Positions 61,971 to 64,000 of a DNA stretch of 64,000 nucleotides are shown in pieces. The position numbers and the translations under genes were made by a program. The notes under the pieces were generated by a model. The model ran no database searches. It was not told where the DNA came from and saw only the letters and a list, made by a program, of their open reading frames with translations. Position 1 is the first letter of the stretch, and each line of letters starts with the position of its first letter. The stretch comes from Bacteroides clarus YIT 12056 (GTDB lineage Bacteria > Bacteroidota > Bacteroidia > Bacteroidales > Bacteroidaceae): assembly GCF_900129655.1 (NCBI RefSeq), contig NZ_FQWK01000001.1:496001-560000 (forward strand), read 5' to 3'.

Positions 61971-63311
61971 TCAGAAAAAGAACCGGAGTATATCGTTAAA
62001 GTTTGCCCAGATTAGCAGGCCGAATAACAGGAACATTCCCACCATTTGTGCACGCTCCATAAACTTATCGCTGGGTTTGCGACGTGCTACAATCTCGTAG
62101 ATGAGGAACAAAACATGTCCGCCGTCCAATGCCGGAATGGGCAGAATGTTCATGAAAGCGAGTATAATCGAAAGGAATGCCGTCATGTACCAGAACTGAT
62201 ACCAGTCCCATGTTGCAGGGAATATACTACCGATTGTTCCGAAACCGCCAAGTTGCTTGGCGCCCTCTTTAGAGAAAAGATACTTCATCTGGCTGACATA
62301 CCCTTTCAGCGTATTTACCCCCAAAGTAACTCCGGCAGGAATAGACGAGAAGAAACTATATTCTTTCTTGACAACAGGTAGCAGCTTGTTTGTCTGCAGG
62401 GATGCGGCGATGCCGATTTGATATAAAGAATCTGCGGTCAGCGTTACGGTATCCGCTACTCCGGCTCTGACGTAAGTCAGGGTGAGGAGACGGCCGGTAC
62501 TGTCGTCAGCCGCTTTTTGCCGGTTCTGCATTTCTTCTTTAAAGTCGAAGTAAGCAATATTGCGTCCGTCCAATTGCGTGATACTGTCGCCCGGTTGTAA
62601 TCCGGCAAGTGCGGCAGGCTGTCCCGGCATAATACTGTCAATGACAAACGGGTAGCGGAATGAAGCGAAGCGAACACTGTCGGCAAGCAGGCGTTCCATC
62701 ATATCTTCGGGAATGTATACGGATGCTTCCTGTCCGTCACGCAATACGGTAACCTGACGTGCATCGACGATGCTTGTCAGCATATCTCCTCCATAGCGTT
62801 CAAAAGGAACGCCGTCGGCGGAAACTAATATATCACCGTCACGGAAGCCGATCGCTTTAGCCGTTTCGTTGAAGTCCATACCCAGCGGAGCTTTCTGCAA
62901 AGGTACATATTCGTCTCCCCAGGTAAAGAGTATCATGGAATAGATGAACAACGCCAACAGGAAATTGAACAATACACCGCCTACCATAATCAGCAGACGT
63001 TGCCATGCCGGTTTGGCACGGAATTCCCACGGTTGTACAGGCTGTTTCATCTGTTCGGTATCCATGGATTCGTCTATCATACCTGCGATTTTGACATACC
63101 CGCCTAAAGGTAACCAACCGATGCCGTATTCTGTTTCACTGTTTTTCGGTTTAAACTTGAACAGAGTGAACCACGGGTCAAAGAATAAACAAAATTTTTC
63201 CACTCGTGTCTTAAATAAGCGGGCGAAGAGGAAGTGCCCGCCTTCATGGATTATTACGAGCAATGAAAGGCTCATTATAAGTTGCAGGGCACGGATCAAG
63301 AATGTTTCCAT
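61971..63311 (-). CDS. rseP: RseP-like intramembrane site-2 metalloprotease
   Basis: The 446-residue protein has the zinc motif H22-E-G-G-H26 in the first membrane helix, a PDZ domain at about 215-300 (LQPGDSITQLDGRNI) and a second membrane motif PIPALDGGHVLF near 390-401 with the third ligand Asp. It cleaves membrane-bound anti-sigma factors or signal peptides within the inner membrane. The frame is preceded, after 30 bp, by dxr, the usual neighbour in Bacteroides, so both are likely in one operon. Length is normal. Confidence 0.93.
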   Translation of the reverse strand: METFLIRALQLIMSLSLLVIIHEGGHFLFARLFKTRVEKFCLFFDPWFTLFKFKPKNSETEYGIGWLPLGGYVKIAGMIDESMDTEQMKQPVQPWEFRAKPAWQRLLIMVGGVLFNFLLALFIYSMILFTWGDEYVPLQKAPLGMDFNETAKAIGFRDGDILVSADGVPFERYGGDMLTSIVDARQVTVLRDGQEASVYIPEDMMERLLADSVRFASFRYPFVIDSIMPGQPAALAGLQPGDSITQLDGRNIAYFDFKEEMQNRQKAADDSTGRLLTLTYVRAGVADTVTLTADSLYQIGIAASLQTNKLLPVVKKEYSFFSSIPAGVTLGVNTLKGYVSQMKYLFSKEGAKQLGGFGTIGSIFPATWDWYQFWYMTAFLSIILAFMNILPIPALDGGHVLFLIYEIVARRKPSDKFMERAQMVGMFLLFGLLIWANFNDILRFFF

Positions 63312-63341
63312 CTAATTATTTACTATTTTATTATTTACAAT

Positions 63342-64000
63342 TTAATTTTTAACTATCAGTTCTTTGGCTATTCGTCTGGCTTCTGCGTCAGTTGCTACAT
63401 AGTCTTCGTAAGTAGGTTTCTGTATAAAAGAGACGCGTGCCATTGTCTTCTCAATGACATCGCTCATGCCGAGGAACGATATTTCGTCCCGTAAGAAAGC
63501 GGCTACTACCACTTCATTGGCGGCATTGACGATACATGGCATATTTCCTGCGCGATGCAAGGCTTCGTATGCCAGCGCCAGATTACGGAAACGTTTCGTA
63601 TCCGGTTGCTCGAATGTCAGGTCTGTACATAGCTTGAAGTCCAGTCGGGGGAAAGACGCTTTCAGGCGTTCCGGATAAGAGAATGCGTATTGAATGGGCA
63701 ATCGCATATCCGGCATTCCCAACTGTGCTTTTACCGCTCCGTCCTCAAACTGTACCATCGAGTGAATGACGGATTGCGGATGTACCACTACTTCTATCTG
63801 GTCGGGGCGTACGCCGAACAGCCATTTTGCTTCAATCACTTCAAAGCCTTTGTTCATCATGGAAGCAGAGTCTATTGTGATTTTGGCTCCCATATCCCAA
63901 TTGGGGTGTTTCAAAGCCTGTGCTTTGGTTACGGTGGCGAGCTGTTCCATTGTACAAGTGCGGAACGGACCGCCGGAGGCTGTCAGTATAACTTTCTCGA
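63342..64000 (-). CDS. dxr: 1-Deoxy-D-xylulose 5-phosphate reductoisomerase (5' partial)
   Basis: The reading frame is open to the window end; the first methionine in view is at 63948-63950, but in-frame codons upstream (ILTASGGPFRTCT) are the conserved SGGPFR region, so the true start lies beyond 64000. Motifs HPNWDMGAKITIDSASMMNKGFE and the SVIHSMVQFEDGAV segment are diagnostic of DXR. It converts DXP to MEP, the committed step of the non-mevalonate isoprenoid route. It is followed by rseP on the same strand. Confidence 0.95.
   Translation of the reverse strand, partial: EKVILTASGGPFRTCTMEQLATVTKAQALKHPNWDMGAKITIDSASMMNKGFEVIEAKWLFGVRPDQIEVVVHPQSVIHSMVQFEDGAVKAQLGMPDMRLPIQYAFSYPERLKASFPRLDFKLCTDLTFEQPDTKRFRNLALAYEALHRAGNMPCIVNAANEVVVAAFLRDEISFLGMSDVIEKTMARVSFIQKPTYEDYVATDAEARRIAKELIVKN

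Overview
The window looks like chromosomal DNA of a gut Bacteroides (order Bacteroidales). The evidence is a SusC/SusD pair, a polysaccharide-utilisation-type locus with Bacteroides lipoprotein signals, DUF4493/PCMD and fimbrillin-like proteins, a meso-diaminopimelate dehydrogenase, and many copies of the Bacteroides -7 promoter box TAnnTTTG just upstream of genes. The 5' edge cuts an RNA methyltransferase gene and the 3' edge cuts dxr. I found no rRNA, tRNA, CRISPR array, transposase or complete mobile element.

Layout. 0-9.2 kb: end of an RsmF-like RNA m5C methyltransferase, then a minus-strand heavy-metal efflux block (adaptor with a His-rich N-terminus, RND pump, TolC-like channel), a small His/Cys-rich protein and an RclA-like flavoprotein reductase. 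9.2-16.2 kb: an ABC-F ATPase, an orphan receiver protein and an orphan SusC/SusD pair. 16.2-21.6 kb: a coiled-coil lipoprotein, an HD-type CCA tRNA nucleotidyltransferase, about 730 bp of repeat-rich non-coding DNA, and a PiT-type phosphate transporter with a PhoU-like tail.

21.8-34.8 kb: a probable beta-glucan locus with no SusC/D of its own. It has a DUF6377 membrane regulator, then a six-gene operon: a clan GH-A-like glycosidase or transglycosylase fused to an outer-membrane beta-barrel, a carbohydrate-binding lipoprotein, a GH16 laminarinase-like lipoprotein, two fimbrillin-like lipoproteins and a GH3 beta-glucosidase. The fusion and the missing SusC/D make this one of the two most interesting loci.

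34.9-43.5 kb: housekeeping and accessory genes (ppk1, a YfcE-like phosphodiesterase, a solitary AT-rich DUF262/DUF1524 GmrSD-like restriction gene, rfbA-rfbB, menA, a lipoprotein phosphoesterase). 43.5-52.8 kb: a six-gene minus-strand operon of surface lipoproteins (three DUF4493, of which two also have PCMD or PCMD-like ends, plus one further PCMD protein) and two paralogous small outer-membrane barrels. Its function is unknown and it is the second candidate for an undescribed system. 53-64 kb: a receiver-like/ATP-grasp (PPDK-N) fusion, gdhA, an M24 peptidase, a hypothetical protein followed by a tiny basic ORF, ruvA, ddh, rseP and dxr.

Small-scale structure includes long hairpins built from 7-bp repeats at gene junctions, a strong rfbB terminator lying inside the convergent menA coding sequence, and several divergent promoter pairs. 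All functional calls are from reading motifs and context; no database search was run.
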